From: Blautia sp.
Lineage (GTDB): Bacteria > Bacillota > Clostridia > Lachnospirales > Lachnospiraceae
Length of the DNA: 64,000 bases
Reading direction: 5' to 3'
NCBI GenBank assembly: GCA_017475035.1
Contig: JAFVGK010000117.1
Span: forward strand, 85,229-149,228
The translations under genes were made by a program, and so were the position numbers. Of this stretch, positions 34,270 through 43,728 are shown in pieces. Within the stretch, counting starts at the first letter, position 1. Each line of letters starts with the position of its first letter. The notes beneath the pieces were generated by a model that saw only the letters and a list, made by a program, of their open reading frames with translations, was not told where the DNA came from and did no database searches.

Positions 34270-36243
34270 TTAGTACAGCTTCGCGCCGGCAGGAATCGCG
34301 GGATCGACCATCAGAAGATGGAGTCTTTCCTCTTCGCCTTCCTTGTGGAGAGCACTGATCAGCATGCCGCAGGAATCGATGCCCATCATCTTCCTGGGAG
34401 GCAGGTTCGTGATGGCGATGCAGGTCTTTCCGATCAGCTGTTCGGGCTCGTAAAACTCGTGAATACCGCTTAAAATCACGCGTTTCTCGGCTGTTCCGTC
34501 ATCCAGGACGAACTTCAGAAGCTTCCTGGACTTCGGTACGGCTTCACATTCCAGAACCTTCACGGCACGGAAATCGGATTTGCTGAAGGTCTCAAAATCG
34601 ACCTGATCCTCGAACAACGGCTCAATGTTCAGGTGCTCGTAATCCGGAACCTTCGCGTCGAAAAGCGGCATTTTCGGATCGTTCACCTTCACTGCCGGCG
34701 CTGCCTCGGGAGCTTCTTCAGAAGCCTCAGCGCTTACACCATTTGCCTCATTGCCTGTCTTTAACGACTTCATCGTCGGGAAAAGCAGCACATCACGTAT
34801 CGCCTGGCTGTCCGTCAGCAGCATGCACATCCTGTCAATGCCATATCCGATACCGCCCGTGGGAGGCATACCGATTTCCAGTGCGTTCAGGAAATCTTCA
34901 TCCGTGGTATTGGCTTCCTCATCGCCCTGGGCAAGCTGCTCTTCCTGGGCTTTGAAACGCTCTCTCTGATCAATCGGGTCATTCAGCTCAGAGTAAGCGT
35001 TCGCCATTTCCCAGCCGTTCATAAAGAACTCAAAACGCTCCACATATTCCGGATCATCCGGCTTTTTCTTTGTCAACGGGGAAATCTCAATCGGATGGTC
35101 CATGACAAAGGTCGGCTGGACCAGATGCTCTTCTACAAACTGTTCAAAGAACAGGTTCAGGATATCTCCCTTCTTATGTCTGGCTTCAAATTCAACGCCG
35201 TGTGCCCTGGCAGCCTCACGAGCCTCCTCGATGGTATGGATTTCATGAAAATCAACGCCGGAGTACTGCTTAACCGCATCCACCATCGTAATCCGCTCGA
35301 ACGGTTTTCCGAGATCCATCTCCACGCCATTATATGTGATCGTGGTCGTCCCAAGTACCTCCCGCGCAACATAGCGGTACAGGTTTTCTGTCAGATCCAT
35401 CATCCCGTGATAATCCGTATAAGCCTGGTACAGCTCCATCAGGGTGAACTCCGGGTTATGTCGTGTATCGAGACCTTCATTTCTGAAGACACGTCCGATT
35501 TCATAGACGCGCTCCAGACCTCCTACGATCAGCCTCTTGAGGTAAAGCTCCAGGGAAATGCGGAGCTTCAGATCCTCATCCAGAGCATTGAAATGCGTCT
35601 CAAAAGGTCTTGCCGCCGCTCCTCCGGCGTTTGACACCAGCATAGGGGTCTCCACTTCCATGAAGCCCTGGCTGTCCAGATATCTGCGGATCGCGCTGAT
35701 AATCCTGGAACGCTTGATAAAGGTATCCTTTGCCTCCGGATTCATAATCAGGTCCAAGTATCTCTGGCGATACCGCAGATCCCGGTTCGTCATCCCGTGA
35801 TACTTTTCCGGGAGGATCTGCAGACTCTTGGACAATAAGGTCAGCTCTGCCGCGTGAACAGACATTTCTCCGGTCTTGGTCTTAAAAACCTCGCCCTTGA
35901 TCCCGATGATGTCACCGATATCCAGCTTCTTAAACTCCTTGTATGATTCCTCTCCGACAGAGTCACGAGCCACATAACACTGTATCGTTCCTTCCAGATC
36001 CTGTACATGGCAGAAGGATGCTTTTCCCATCACGCGCTTGGACATCATACGTCCTGCGAGCGTTACGGTGCTCCCCTCCAGCTCCTGGAAGTGATCCTTG
36101 ATTTCCTGGCTATGATGCGATACATCATATTTAACAATACGGAACGGATCCTTGCCCTCTTGCTGCAAAGCAGCCAGCTTTTCCCGTCTGACCGCCCGAA
36201 GATGGCCGATATCCTCCTCCATTACTACCTTTTCTTCTGCCAA
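34270..36243 (-). CDS. lysS: Lysyl-tRNA synthetase (class II) with C-terminal tRNA-binding domain
   Basis: The 657-residue enzyme charges tRNA-Lys. Residues about 60-150 are the OB-fold anticodon domain, and the class II core follows with motif 2 ([20 protein letters not shown]) and motif 3 ([17 protein letters not shown]). After a linker rich in Ala and Glu (about residues 505-530) comes an EMAP/MetG-type tRNA-binding domain ([19 protein letters not shown]). Usual LysRS is about 500 residues, so this is the fused form. The start is TTG at 36243 behind AGGAGGGG. It follows greA by 82 bases, an arrangement common in clostridia. Confidence 0.95.
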   Translation of the reverse strand: MAEEKVVMEEDIGHLRAVRREKLAALQQEGKDPFRIVKYDVSHHSQEIKDHFQELEGSTVTLAGRMMSKRVMGKASFCHVQDLEGTIQCYVARDSVGEESYKEFKKLDIGDIIGIKGEVFKTKTGEMSVHAAELTLLSKSLQILPEKYHGMTNRDLRYRQRYLDLIMNPEAKDTFIKRSRIISAIRRYLDSQGFMEVETPMLVSNAGGAAARPFETHFNALDEDLKLRISLELYLKRLIVGGLERVYEIGRVFRNEGLDTRHNPEFTLMELYQAYTDYHGMMDLTENLYRYVAREVLGTTTITYNGVEMDLGKPFERITMVDAVKQYSGVDFHEIHTIEEAREAARAHGVEFEARHKKGDILNLFFEQFVEEHLVQPTFVMDHPIEISPLTKKKPDDPEYVERFEFFMNGWEMANAYSELNDPIDQRERFKAQEEQLAQGDEEANTTDEDFLNALEIGMPPTGGIGYGIDRMCMLLTDSQAIRDVLLFPTMKSLKTGNEANGVSAEASEEAPEAAPAVKVNDPKMPLFDAKVPDYEHLNIEPLFEDQVDFETFSKSDFRAVKVLECEAVPKSRKLLKFVLDDGTAEKRVILSGIHEFYEPEQLIGKTCIAITNLPPRKMMGIDSCGMLISALHKEGEEERLHLLMVDPAIPAGAKLY

Positions 36244-36325
36244 CGTGCAGCCCCTCCTCTTACAATAATAATTGTAACCGACATACCGTCGGGATGACGA
36301 TTTTGTTTCCTATAAATACCCTGTA

Positions 36326-36808
36326 TCAGAATGAATGATCAATCTTCAGAATCTGGTATTCCACCATGCCCATCGGCGCCTCAACAGTAATGATATCTCC
36401 TATGCGGGCGCCGAGCAGGGCCTGTCCCAGAGGTGATTCATTGGAAATCTTGCCGCCCAGGCTGTCCGCCTCGCTGGATCCTACGATCTGGAATTCCAGA
36501 TTCTCATCAAACTCCAGATCATGGACGCTGACCGTACAGCCTACGTTAATCCGGTCCAGGTCAATCTCATCCTCATCCACAACTTCGGCATTTTTTAAGA
36601 TCTTCTCAATCTCCTCAATCCGCGCCTCAATATCCCTCTGCTCATCCTTTGCCGCATCATATTCGGCATTTTCGGAAAGGTCACCCTGTTCTCTGGCTTC
36701 CTTTATTTTCTGCGCGATTTCTCTACGCTTGACCGTTTTCAGATCATCCAGCTCTTCTTCAAGTTTTCTTAAGCCTGCGTATGTCAGGAGATTTTTTTTC
36801 TCTTCCAT
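36326..36808 (-). CDS. greA: Transcription elongation factor GreA
   Basis: The 160-residue protein has the N-terminal antiparallel coiled coil with the acidic tip ENAEYDAAKDEQRDIEARI and the C-terminal FKBP-like domain ending LLGARIGDIITVEAPMGMVEYQILKI. It rescues backtracked RNA polymerase by stimulating transcript cleavage in the secondary channel. The ATG follows GAGGTGATGAAAG. Length is that of the family. It is upstream of lysS in the same direction. Confidence 0.96.
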   Translation of the reverse strand: MEEKKNLLTYAGLRKLEEELDDLKTVKRREIAQKIKEAREQGDLSENAEYDAAKDEQRDIEARIEEIEKILKNAEVVDEDEIDLDRINVGCTVSVHDLEFDENLEFQIVGSSEADSLGGKISNESPLGQALLGARIGDIITVEAPMGMVEYQILKIDHSF

Positions 36809-36943
36809 CTTTCATCACCTCGTCGCGCCGGGTATATCCCGAACGCACAATCCTTGTTCCTGATACAATTCTTATCAATACCCGGCGTGAACGCCTTTCT
36901 TTTTCAGAATCGCTCTTGATTTTAACAATCCTATACTGGTTTG

Positions 36944-39337
36944 TCAAATCGTTTTTATGTCCAGCAAGCCTTTCTCAAACAGCAGCCAGAGTTGAAATCT
37001 TATTTCCTTGTTTTTCTGCAGCTTCCGTCTGGCAGAATCCGTATTTCCGTTTCCCTCCGGAAAACAGATTTTCACCTCGCCCTTTTCCTCATCCAGCGCC
37101 GTTACAATGCCGTCTCCGAAGGTTTTATGGGTAACCATAATTCCCTCCCCGAGCTGACGGGTAAATGCCGCATAACGCCGGGCGATGCTTTCGGTGCTTT
37201 CCTGTTCTTTTGGGGGAGCCGGCTGTTTCAGATATACGCTTTCCTGTCTTGACACCGGTCCGGATGCCGCATTGATGAAGAGATCCCATTTATGCCCATA
37301 TGGTCCGGACTCCTTTCTGTCTGCGTTTTCACCTCCGTTGGATTGCAAAGCCTGCGGTTTTCCGATCAATTCCCTCACAAATGAGCTTTTCTTCGTTAAT
37401 GAAAACACCGTAAGGCGTTCCTTTGCCCTGGTGACTGCTACATAGAACAGCCGCCGCTGTTCCTCATAAGCCTCCTGCTCTTCTGTTGACGCATGTTCCC
37501 AATAATTCGGTATCACGTCCGGAAAAATCCCATCTATAACATCGATCAGATACACACTGTCATATTCCAGCCCCTTACTGGAATGGATCGTAGAAAGGAT
37601 GAGCTTCGCCTGCCTGTCAGAACCTGACAGCAGTTCTTCCTCCAGCTGCCCGATTCTTTCAAGCAGGCTCCGGGCAGAGGCTTCCTTGTAAGAAAGCATT
37701 TGCAGAATGTACAGCTTATTGTCACTCAGGCCGCATCGGCGCAGATAATCCCCGTATTCCATTTCATCACGGATCCTCTCCAACGCCTGTACCGCGCTGT
37801 CCGTAAGCAATTCCTTCAAAGATGCCTTCCGTTCACGAACTGCCCTTGCCAGGGACGAACCAGGCTCCGTATACAAAAGCACCGCGTCCAGGATAGAGAT
37901 CCCCCGGCTCTGAGCTTCGCGGCATGCCAGCTGTGCTTTTTGCTTATTCAGATACAGATTCAATTTATAATAAATCTGAAGAAAGCTTTCCTCATCACTT
38001 TGATCTAAAGCAAACCGGATAATGTTCCTGATGTCTGTCACAATCCTGCTGGTAAAGAAGGTCAGCTCCGTCCTTCTGTACCTGAAAGGGATTCCCGCTC
38101 TTTTCAGAAGGTCAATCAAAACTACCGCGCTGTCATTATCCCGGTATAAGATCGCTGTTTCCTGCTGACAATCCGCTGCCGCCTTGCATAAATAGGTAAA
38201 TTGCTTATATCGGCCGGACAATGCAATCTCACGGATCTCTGAGCCGGCGCTTCGCGCTGCACGCATCCGCTTTTTATGGCGGTACCGGTTTTTCTGGATA
38301 AAACGATCCGCTGCTTCCACGATCTGCAGCCGGGATCGGAAATTCACTTCCATCAGAAGTACCGACGCCCCTTTATGGTCGTTTTCAAAATCCAGAAGCG
38401 CTTTTGGATAAGCTGCCCGAAATCCATAGATACTCTGATCTTCATCCCCCACCATAAACAGATTTCCCGTATCCCCGGTAATCAAGGAAATGATTTTATG
38501 CTGGATTTTGGAGGTATCCTGTGCTTCATCAACGCAGATATAGGGATACTGCCTTCTTAGAGCCGAAAGCATTTCTTTGCTGGAATGCAGAATAGAGCAG
38601 GTGTAGGTCATCTGATCATCATAATCCATCAGCTTCTCTTGTCGGAGGCTCGAGCAATATTGTGCGTAAATCTCCGCCAGCGGCAGATCCTGGCTCTCAC
38701 CGCCGTTTCTCTGACCACGTTGATGTCTTCCGCTGCTGCTTCCGGTATTACCTGATTCCTTTCCCTGACGCCGGCTATTCTGTGATTTTCCGCCTTCCCA
38801 TCCTTCCTCCCGGTCTGTGTCCTGCTTTCCTGCTAAGGCTTCGATCTCCTTCGCCGTCAGCATCATGTTCTTAATGAAAGTTATTTTTGAGGCAAGCTCT
38901 CTGATTTCACTCTCTGTCGGATACTCTCCCGTCAGATCCTGGCAGATCTGCGCAAGCCGTTTTCTCTGGATTTTTTCATCGGAAATCAGGGAAAACGGAG
39001 TCTTTCCGATCTTTCGGCCATAAGCAAGTATAACCTTCGCACAGACGCCATTGATCGTGCGAAATTCCGGGGACGGAATCTCCGCCCAGGAGAAAAATCT
39101 GACAAAACGTTCCTTCATCTCCTGCGCAGCTGCGACCGTGTAGGTCAATACCAGGATCCGGTCAGCCGCAATGTCTCTGCATAGAATCATATAACCCAGC
39201 CTCGCCACCAGCACTGTGGTTTTGCCGCTGCCCGGAACAGCGAGAAGAAGAAGGAACTGGTCCGCCGCGCACACAGCTTCTTTCTGCTGGTCATTCAGTT
39301 TTACGGGGAATTTCTCGAAAAATTCCTGTCCGGTCAT
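36944..39337 (-). CDS. UvrD/Rep-family superfamily 1 helicase
   Basis: The 797-residue ATPase has the SF1A motifs: Q-motif LNDQQKEAV, Walker A AVPGSGKTT, motif II CVDEAQDTS, motif III GDEDQSIYGFR, motif IV VNFRS, motif V LSTIHSSKGLEYDSVYLIDV and motif VI LFYVAVTRAKERL. A variable insert with charged and Gly/Ser residues sits around residue 180. It unwinds DNA in repair or recombination and is close to PcrA/UvrD but longer and more divergent in its inserts. The ATG at 39337 overlaps the stop of the preceding secreted-protein gene as ATGA, so translation is coupled despite unrelated roles. Confidence 0.9.
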   Translation of the reverse strand: MTGQEFFEKFPVKLNDQQKEAVCAADQFLLLLAVPGSGKTTVLVARLGYMILCRDIAADRILVLTYTVAAAQEMKERFVRFFSWAEIPSPEFRTINGVCAKVILAYGRKIGKTPFSLISDEKIQRKRLAQICQDLTGEYPTESEIRELASKITFIKNMMLTAKEIEALAGKQDTDREEGWEGGKSQNSRRQGKESGNTGSSSGRHQRGQRNGGESQDLPLAEIYAQYCSSLRQEKLMDYDDQMTYTCSILHSSKEMLSALRRQYPYICVDEAQDTSKIQHKIISLITGDTGNLFMVGDEDQSIYGFRAAYPKALLDFENDHKGASVLLMEVNFRSRLQIVEAADRFIQKNRYRHKKRMRAARSAGSEIREIALSGRYKQFTYLCKAAADCQQETAILYRDNDSAVVLIDLLKRAGIPFRYRRTELTFFTSRIVTDIRNIIRFALDQSDEESFLQIYYKLNLYLNKQKAQLACREAQSRGISILDAVLLYTEPGSSLARAVRERKASLKELLTDSAVQALERIRDEMEYGDYLRRCGLSDNKLYILQMLSYKEASARSLLERIGQLEEELLSGSDRQAKLILSTIHSSKGLEYDSVYLIDVIDGIFPDVIPNYWEHASTEEQEAYEEQRRLFYVAVTRAKERLTVFSLTKKSSFVRELIGKPQALQSNGGENADRKESGPYGHKWDLFINAASGPVSRQESVYLKQPAPPKEQESTESIARRYAAFTRQLGEGIMVTHKTFGDGIVTALDEEKGEVKICFPEGNGNTDSARRKLQKNKEIRFQLWLLFEKGLLDIKTI

Positions 39338-40629
39338 GAAACGGTTGCCTCTTTCACTGTGCTCCACTCACTGTACCAGTTTGTGGAGCCTACTTTTTTA
39401 TAGGATCGAAGCTTGAGGTAATATTTCTTTCCGGATGTCAGGCCGGTAACAAGACTTTCGGTCTCATTGGCGTCCTTCACCGTGATTTTTTTCACCCCGG
39501 AGCCAAAGCTCTTGTTCGTACAGACCCAAAGCTGATATCCCTCCGCCTGGGTATCCTTATTCCAGGCAGGTTTTAATTCTCCCGGAGCCGGCTTGCCCAC
39601 AGATCGAATGGAGGTTTTCTTCAGCGTAATCTTAAAGGTCGCCTCCCCGGTAAGTCCTTTGTATTCTCCTTTCCCCTTCACGGTAACGGTGGCTTTGCCG
39701 ACATTCTTATTGTCCTTGTATGTGACTGTGTAATTTGCCTTTGTCACGGTTTTGCCTCCGGCAGTTACCTTCGGGGCGGGTGTATGTGCCTTTCCGTCAT
39801 ATACATAGGAAGTTTTGGTAAGCTTCACCGTCAGCTTCTTCGCCTTCGATGCGGCGGATTGCGTGGAACTCCCGCTGCCCTGGGTTCTGACAATATGAAA
39901 AGAGGTCTGCCTCGTGCCTGTATAGCTTCCTTTTCCGGTAATCGTGACGCGAGCCGTCCCAACGGAAATGTTGTTGGAATAGCTTACCGTGAAATCCGTA
40001 TTTTTCTTTAATCGTGTCCCGTTATAAGTCACCGTCACGGTAGGTTTGATTTCATTTCCGGTATACTTCTGGTCCGCAATCGCCTTTATTTCACAATCCT
40101 TAAGGGACCTGCTTGTGATCCCAAGCAGATTCAGGATATCCAGAAGTCCCATAGAGCCTTCTTCTGTACCGGCCGCTGCGCTGCTGCTTCCGGAACTGCT
40201 CCCGCTGCCTAAAGAACCTAAGCCTGCTTCCAGCGCAGCCGACAATAAAGATGATAAATCCAGGCCTCTCTGCGCTGTTTCTTCGTCACCGATATCTTCC
40301 AGGCCTGACAGATCAAGCACCTGATGCACTCCTTCCTCGCTTAATTCCTCTGGTTCTTCTTCTTTCACCAGCTGCCGTACTCTTTCCACATCCACATCCT
40401 GTAAACCGATCGCGTCAAGGAACTGACGCAATTCCTCATCGTCCAATTCTCCCAGCAGGGATAAATCAAAATCCTGCGTATCTGTGTCCCCCGAATCCGC
40501 AGTCTGCTCCTCCTTCCTCGTCTCTTCTGCCTCCACGTAAGATGTCCGCAGAGCAAAGACACTCAGAAAACATATGCTCAGGAATAACGCTGCGCATCTC
40601 ACCTTCATCTGCTTTGATATCTTTTTCAT
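39334..40629 (-). CDS. Secreted protein with two MBG-like domains and a fibronectin III domain
   Basis: The product has a signal peptide (about residues 1-34, ending SYVEAEE). An acidic helical part (to about residue 125) and a Gly/Ser-rich linker follow. Two repeats of bacterial Ig-like MBG type come next: IADQKYTGNEIKPTVTVTYNG with ITGKGSYTGT, and YVYDGKAHTPAPKVTAGG with VKGKGEYKGL. The last 95 residues resemble an Fn3 domain (AEGYQLWVCTNKSF, KKYYLKLRSYK). No LPxTG or S-layer anchor is seen. It is probably a surface or carbohydrate-associated protein. The ATG at 40629 follows GGGGATAGG. Confidence 0.8.
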   Translation of the reverse strand: MKKISKQMKVRCAALFLSICFLSVFALRTSYVEAEETRKEEQTADSGDTDTQDFDLSLLGELDDEELRQFLDAIGLQDVDVERVRQLVKEEEPEELSEEGVHQVLDLSGLEDIGDEETAQRGLDLSSLLSAALEAGLGSLGSGSSSGSSSAAAGTEEGSMGLLDILNLLGITSRSLKDCEIKAIADQKYTGNEIKPTVTVTYNGTRLKKNTDFTVSYSNNISVGTARVTITGKGSYTGTRQTSFHIVRTQGSGSSTQSAASKAKKLTVKLTKTSYVYDGKAHTPAPKVTAGGKTVTKANYTVTYKDNKNVGKATVTVKGKGEYKGLTGEATFKITLKKTSIRSVGKPAPGELKPAWNKDTQAEGYQLWVCTNKSFGSGVKKITVKDANETESLVTGLTSGKKYYLKLRSYKKVGSTNWYSEWSTVKEATVS

Positions 40630-40817
40630 CACCTATCCCCGCCTTTCCTTACAGAGAAAATCCAGGAGTCCAAACCAAAGCCGCAGATCGGTCTGTATCA
40701 TCCCGATATGCGCAGTGCGCTCAGGATCCGTGCCCAAAGCGCCGGGCGCGCACTGCCCTTAAGAAAAAATCTCCGATTCTGTACCAATCCGTTCACGACA
40801 GCTTTACTGATGCAGCC

Positions 40818-41447
40818 TCAGCAGTCTTCTCTTTGCCTGATAAGCCTCTCCAGTTCTTTAATCAGCTGTTGCTCGTCTGTCACAACGATACCGCCCATGC
40901 CAAGGGCAAGAGCAGCCTCCACATTATCACTCCTGTCATCAAAAAAAATGCTCTCCCTGGCAGACAGACCATATTTTTCCAGCAGTTTTCGATAAATCTG
41001 CTCATCCGGTTTTATCACATGGACCTGATAGGAAATCACGCCTCCGTCCAGATAATCATGAAAGGCGGCTCCGCCCGTGTGCGTGCCAAGCATCTGCCGG
41101 GAATAATTGGAAAGCAGATAAACAGCATATCCTGCCTGCTTCAGCCTGCCTACTTTTTCCCATACACGAGGCCGTGGTACGCTCATCAACTCCGTATGCG
41201 AAAAGAACCAACGGATATCCGCTTCGTAATCCGGGTAATTTTTCACATATCGCTCAATGACCTCTTCATAGGGAATCACCGCAAGGTCGAACTCCTTCCA
41301 GAGAGGATCCGAAAAGATCATGTTTCCAAATGATAAAGCCGCTTCTTCGCTCATCCCATGATCTTTCATCAGCATATCTTCCCAACGGAAACCGATCAGA
41401 ACATTTCCGACGTCAAAAATGATATTTTTATAGGCCCTGTCTCCCAT
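40818..41447 (-). CDS. HAD-superfamily hydrolase (YihX-like)
   Basis: The 209-residue phosphatase has HAD motif I FDVGNVLIGF (D-x-G-N-V form as in YihX), motif II LLSNYS, the lysine in HVIKPDEQIYRKLL and motif IV FFDDRSDNVEAAL. The cap region is helical. YihX-type enzymes release phosphate from glucose-1-phosphate and similar small molecules; the substrate here is unproven. The ATG at 41447 follows GCGAGGAAAT. A start at 41459 (GTG) lacks spacing for the binding site. It lies upstream of the secreted Ig-like gene, same strand, with a 190-base gap. Confidence 0.85.
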   Translation of the reverse strand: MGDRAYKNIIFDVGNVLIGFRWEDMLMKDHGMSEEAALSFGNMIFSDPLWKEFDLAVIPYEEVIERYVKNYPDYEADIRWFFSHTELMSVPRPRVWEKVGRLKQAGYAVYLLSNYSRQMLGTHTGGAAFHDYLDGGVISYQVHVIKPDEQIYRKLLEKYGLSARESIFFDDRSDNVEAALALGMGGIVVTDEQQLIKELERLIRQREDC

Positions 41448-41744
41448 ATTTCCTCGCACCTGCCCTTTCTTTCATGATCCTCGCTGTTTTTCTTTGATTA
41501 TAAAATATCCGGGCAAAGTTGGCAAGGGGAGAGCAGACCTGTGATATTGGTTCAGGACTTCTTATAACAACTCAGCGCTCACCTTCATGGCTATCACCAG
41601 CTCCCGGACAATGAACCGGGCTGTATCATGACCGACTGATTCTGTTACCGGCATCAAGCCAAAAACGGTATCCGTAAACAATGATCAAACACGCAAAGCT
41701 TTGTTTTAGGAGAAAATTCCGTACGTTGATTCAATCTCTTCGGA

Positions 41745-41797
41745 AGACTGTATTTGCAGCTTCGGCAATTGGGCTGCCGAAGCTGCAAATACAGTCT
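41745..41797. repeat. R3 perfect hairpin repeat
   Basis: A perfect 23-base stem (41745-41767 against 41775-41797) with the loop ATTGGGC has no T-tail on either strand. Its centre CTTCGGCAATTGGGCTGCC is shared with the copy at 58628-58666. The rest of the gap 41448-41744 shows nothing recognisable. Confidence 0.75.
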
Positions 41798-41816
41798 CGT
41801 ATCTTGTAAAAAAACC

Positions 41817-41845
41817 TTGACAGATCTTATTTGATTTGATAAAAT
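41817..41845 (+). promoter_or_regulatory. Promoter of glutathione peroxidase gene
   Basis: Perfect TTGACA (41817-41822) and TAAAAT (41840-41845) are separated by 17 bases, about 43 bases before the start codon. Confidence 0.75.
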
Positions 41846-41865
41846 TAAATTTAGTTAAATCAAAT
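41829..41865 (+). promoter_or_regulatory. Inverted repeat overlapping the peroxidase promoter
   Basis: ATTTGATTT (41829-41837) and AAATCAAAT (41857-41865) are perfect inverted repeats that bracket the -10 box. They could be bound by the OhrR-type regulator encoded downstream. Confidence 0.45.
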
Positions 41866-41887
41866 CGATTCTTTAAGGAGGTTTCAA

Positions 41888-42430
41888 ATGAGCATTTATG
41901 ATTATTCCGTAATGGCACCGAATGGCGAAGAAGTTTCTTTACAGAAATTTGAAGGTAAAGTCTTACTGATCGTAAACACCGCGACAGGCTGTGGTTTCAC
42001 GCCTCAATATAAAGAACTGGAAGAAATGTACGATAAGTACGCAGATCAGGGCTTTGACATCCTCGACATCCCCTGCAATCAGTTTGCCAACCAGGCTCCC
42101 GGCTCCGATGAGGAAATTCATGAATTCTGCACCCTGCATTACAATACTCGCTTCCCGCAGATGAAAAAGTCCGATGTCAACGGAGAAAACGCTTTGCCGC
42201 TTTACGGCTTTCTGAAAAGCCAGAAAGGCTTTGAGGGCTTCGGTAAAGGAGCCAAGGCCTTGATGATGTCAGGCGTGGCGAAAAAAATGGACAAAAATTA
42301 CAAAAACAACCCTGATATCAAATGGAACTTTACCAAATTCCTCGTTGACCGCCAGGGAAATGTCGTAGCCCGTTTTGAGCCGACCTTTGATATGGCCGAA
42401 GTCGACAAAGCTGTCGCAGCCCTGCTGTAA
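41888..42430 (+). CDS. Glutathione peroxidase family thiol peroxidase
   Basis: The 180-residue protein has the GPx fold. The peroxidatic cysteine lies in NTATGCGFTPQY, where animal enzymes have selenocysteine. The conserved FPCNQF-like motif appears as IPCNQFANQAPG, and WNFTKFLVDRQGNVVARFEP holds the conserved WNF tryptophan. Bacterial members usually use thioredoxin rather than glutathione and reduce lipid or organic peroxides. The ATG follows AAGGAGGTTTCAA. A strong promoter with an inverted repeat precedes it and an OhrR-type gene lies downstream, consistent with peroxide induction. Confidence 0.93.
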   Translation: MSIYDYSVMAPNGEEVSLQKFEGKVLLIVNTATGCGFTPQYKELEEMYDKYADQGFDILDIPCNQFANQAPGSDEEIHEFCTLHYNTRFPQMKKSDVNGENALPLYGFLKSQKGFEGFGKGAKALMMSGVAKKMDKNYKNNPDIKWNFTKFLVDRQGNVVARFEPTFDMAEVDKAVAALL

Positions 42431-42493
42431 CTTCTCTTTTCACCCAAGCCACGAAGAGATTTCAGGCTGACACAGTTGCCTTTTCTCTGCTTT

Positions 42494-42626
42494 AGGATCT
42501 GTACATAAATAACCTTTACATCCGGCACGTCTAAATCCGCTCAGACTGCGTTGTTGCCAGACGCCGCAGCCTTGCCTGGGCGAATTTATCCTGCACCATC
42601 TGCATAGGTTATTTTGCACAGCTCCT
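42494..42626. repeat. R2 MITE-like element, complete copy
   Basis: This 133-bp element has imperfect terminal inverted repeats: AGGATCTGTACATAAATAAC at the left and the complement of AGGAGCTGTGCAAAATAACC at the right. The interior is GC-rich with short hairpins. Partial or collapsed copies are at 985-1034, about 28969-28990 and 52668-52700. Confidence 0.7.
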
Positions 42627-42692
42627 AAATCCGCAAAGAGATTCCAGGTTGACGCAGATGTTTCTGCCATCAGCCTTTTCTCTGCTTTATAG

Positions 42693-42786
42693 TATGCGCA
42701 CGAATTTACAGCGGAATCATGCCGCTTGCAGCGGCGTAAATTCGGCGCAGTAAACGAATCAAAATGCAAGCATTTTGTTTGTTTCC
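42693..42786. repeat. R1 two-hairpin repeat, copy 2
   Basis: It matches copy 1 closely through the first hairpin. The second hairpin is partly decayed (the right arm reads TTTGTTTGTTTCC). It ends just before the binding site of the OhrR-type gene. Confidence 0.85.
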
Positions 42787-42810
42787 TATATCTTTATTGA
42801 GGAATATTCC

Positions 42811-43266
42811 ATGACATCCGATCCGTCCTATTCAACTTCCGCAGCCCCCGATCCCCTGTCTTTAGACAGCCAGCTATGCTTCCCTCTGTACGCTGCCGCA
42901 AGGAAGGTCGTTGCTTTATATACACCCTATTTTAAGCCCTTAGGGCTAACCTATACACAATATATCGCTTTGATGGCGCTTTGGCAGGAGCACACCATCA
43001 GTGTAAAAGATCTCGGACAAAAGCTCTGCCTGGACAGTGGCACCCTCACCCCACTGTTGAAAAAAATGGAAGCTGCAGGCTATGTCACCAGAAAACGCAG
43101 TCAGGAGGATGAACGCCTTGTCATGATAACCATTACCGGACAAGGCATGTCCCTGAAAGAGAGAGTTGCAGATATCCCAGCCAAAATCGGAAGCTGCATC
43201 CCCCTCGAAACCGACGAAGCGATACAGCTTTATACTTTATTATATAAACTGCTGGCAAACATATGA
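42811..43266 (+). CDS. ohrR: OhrR-type MarR-family peroxide-sensing regulator
   Basis: The 151-residue winged-helix regulator carries the OhrR sensor cysteine in SQLCFPLYAAARKVV near its N-terminus, followed by YTQYIALMALWQEH and the DNA-reading part TLTPLLKKMEAAGYVTRKRSQEDERLV. OhrR repressors release DNA when this cysteine is oxidised by organic peroxides. The ATG at 42811 follows GAGGAATATTCC; an in-frame GTG-like extension from 42775 runs into the R1 repeat and is rejected. The likely target is the glutathione peroxidase gene upstream, whose promoter has an inverted repeat. Confidence 0.82.
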   Translation: MTSDPSYSTSAAPDPLSLDSQLCFPLYAAARKVVALYTPYFKPLGLTYTQYIALMALWQEHTISVKDLGQKLCLDSGTLTPLLKKMEAAGYVTRKRSQEDERLVMITITGQGMSLKERVADIPAKIGSCIPLETDEAIQLYTLLYKLLANI

Positions 43267-43362
43267 ATCAGGCAGAATATAACATTCTCCCGCCCCTTGT
43301 CCACTCCTGTCTCCCGTCACCGACAGGCGGCATTTCCTTTACTGCTCAAAAATAAAAAACCA

Positions 43363-43403
43363 GCCGGGACATCTCACAAAAAAGATGCCCCGGCACTTTT
43401 TTC
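43363..43403 (+). terminator. Terminator after the OhrR-type gene
   Basis: GCCGGG and CCCGGC close a stem that includes ATCT/AGAT, with the tail CTTTTTTC. It sits about 100 bases after the stop codon. Confidence 0.75.
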
Positions 43404-43444
43404 TTCACTATTACCTTCACTCTCATATCCCCATACACTAACCA

Positions 43445-43680
43445 GCTCGGCTCATTACCCTCAAACAAGCGCACGGATCGATGTCACAATGAGCGACGCA
43501 TTCGGAAAATAATTGACGAGACTGAAACCGATGGGAGATTTAAGGTCTGAGGTGGCTCCGGTGCCTTTTCCGGAGACATTTCAGGCCTTTAGTCTCCCAC
43601 GGGAGATGGCTCGGCTGTTATTTTTCGGCTGAGCTAATGTGACATCGATCCGGGAGCCTGTGCAAGCCTTCTAGCCGAGC
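43445..43680 (+). ncRNA. Candidate structured RNA/element, tandem copy 1 (236 bp)
   Basis: The outer pair GCTCGGCT (43445-43452) and AGCCGAGC (43673-43680) closes the unit. Next GGATCGATGTCACA pairs with TGTGACATCGATCC. Inside are a helix of about 18 bp from GGGAGA (43533) to TCTCCC (43598) with CTCCGG/CCGGAG at its tip, and a 9-bp hairpin GCTCGGCTG/CGGCTGAGC. Strand is assigned only because the next operon runs to the right. It could be a structured RNA or a palindromic DNA repeat. Confidence 0.55.
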
Positions 43681-43728
43681 GTCAGGATATTGTTAAAATA
43701 TTCTACCCCACACCGCCTACACGAACCA

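Noticed and set aside
36244-36325. Possible T-box or riboswitch between greA and lysS
   Set aside because: The gap is only 82 bases and shows no specifier, antiterminator or terminator pattern.
40251-41333. 360-codon plus-strand frame
   Set aside because: Antisense to the secreted Ig-like and HAD genes; no motifs or binding site.
41745-41797. Perfect hairpin as a terminator for the HAD gene side
   Set aside because: No T-run follows on either strand, and it stands upstream rather than downstream of the nearest minus-strand gene; treated as a repeat.
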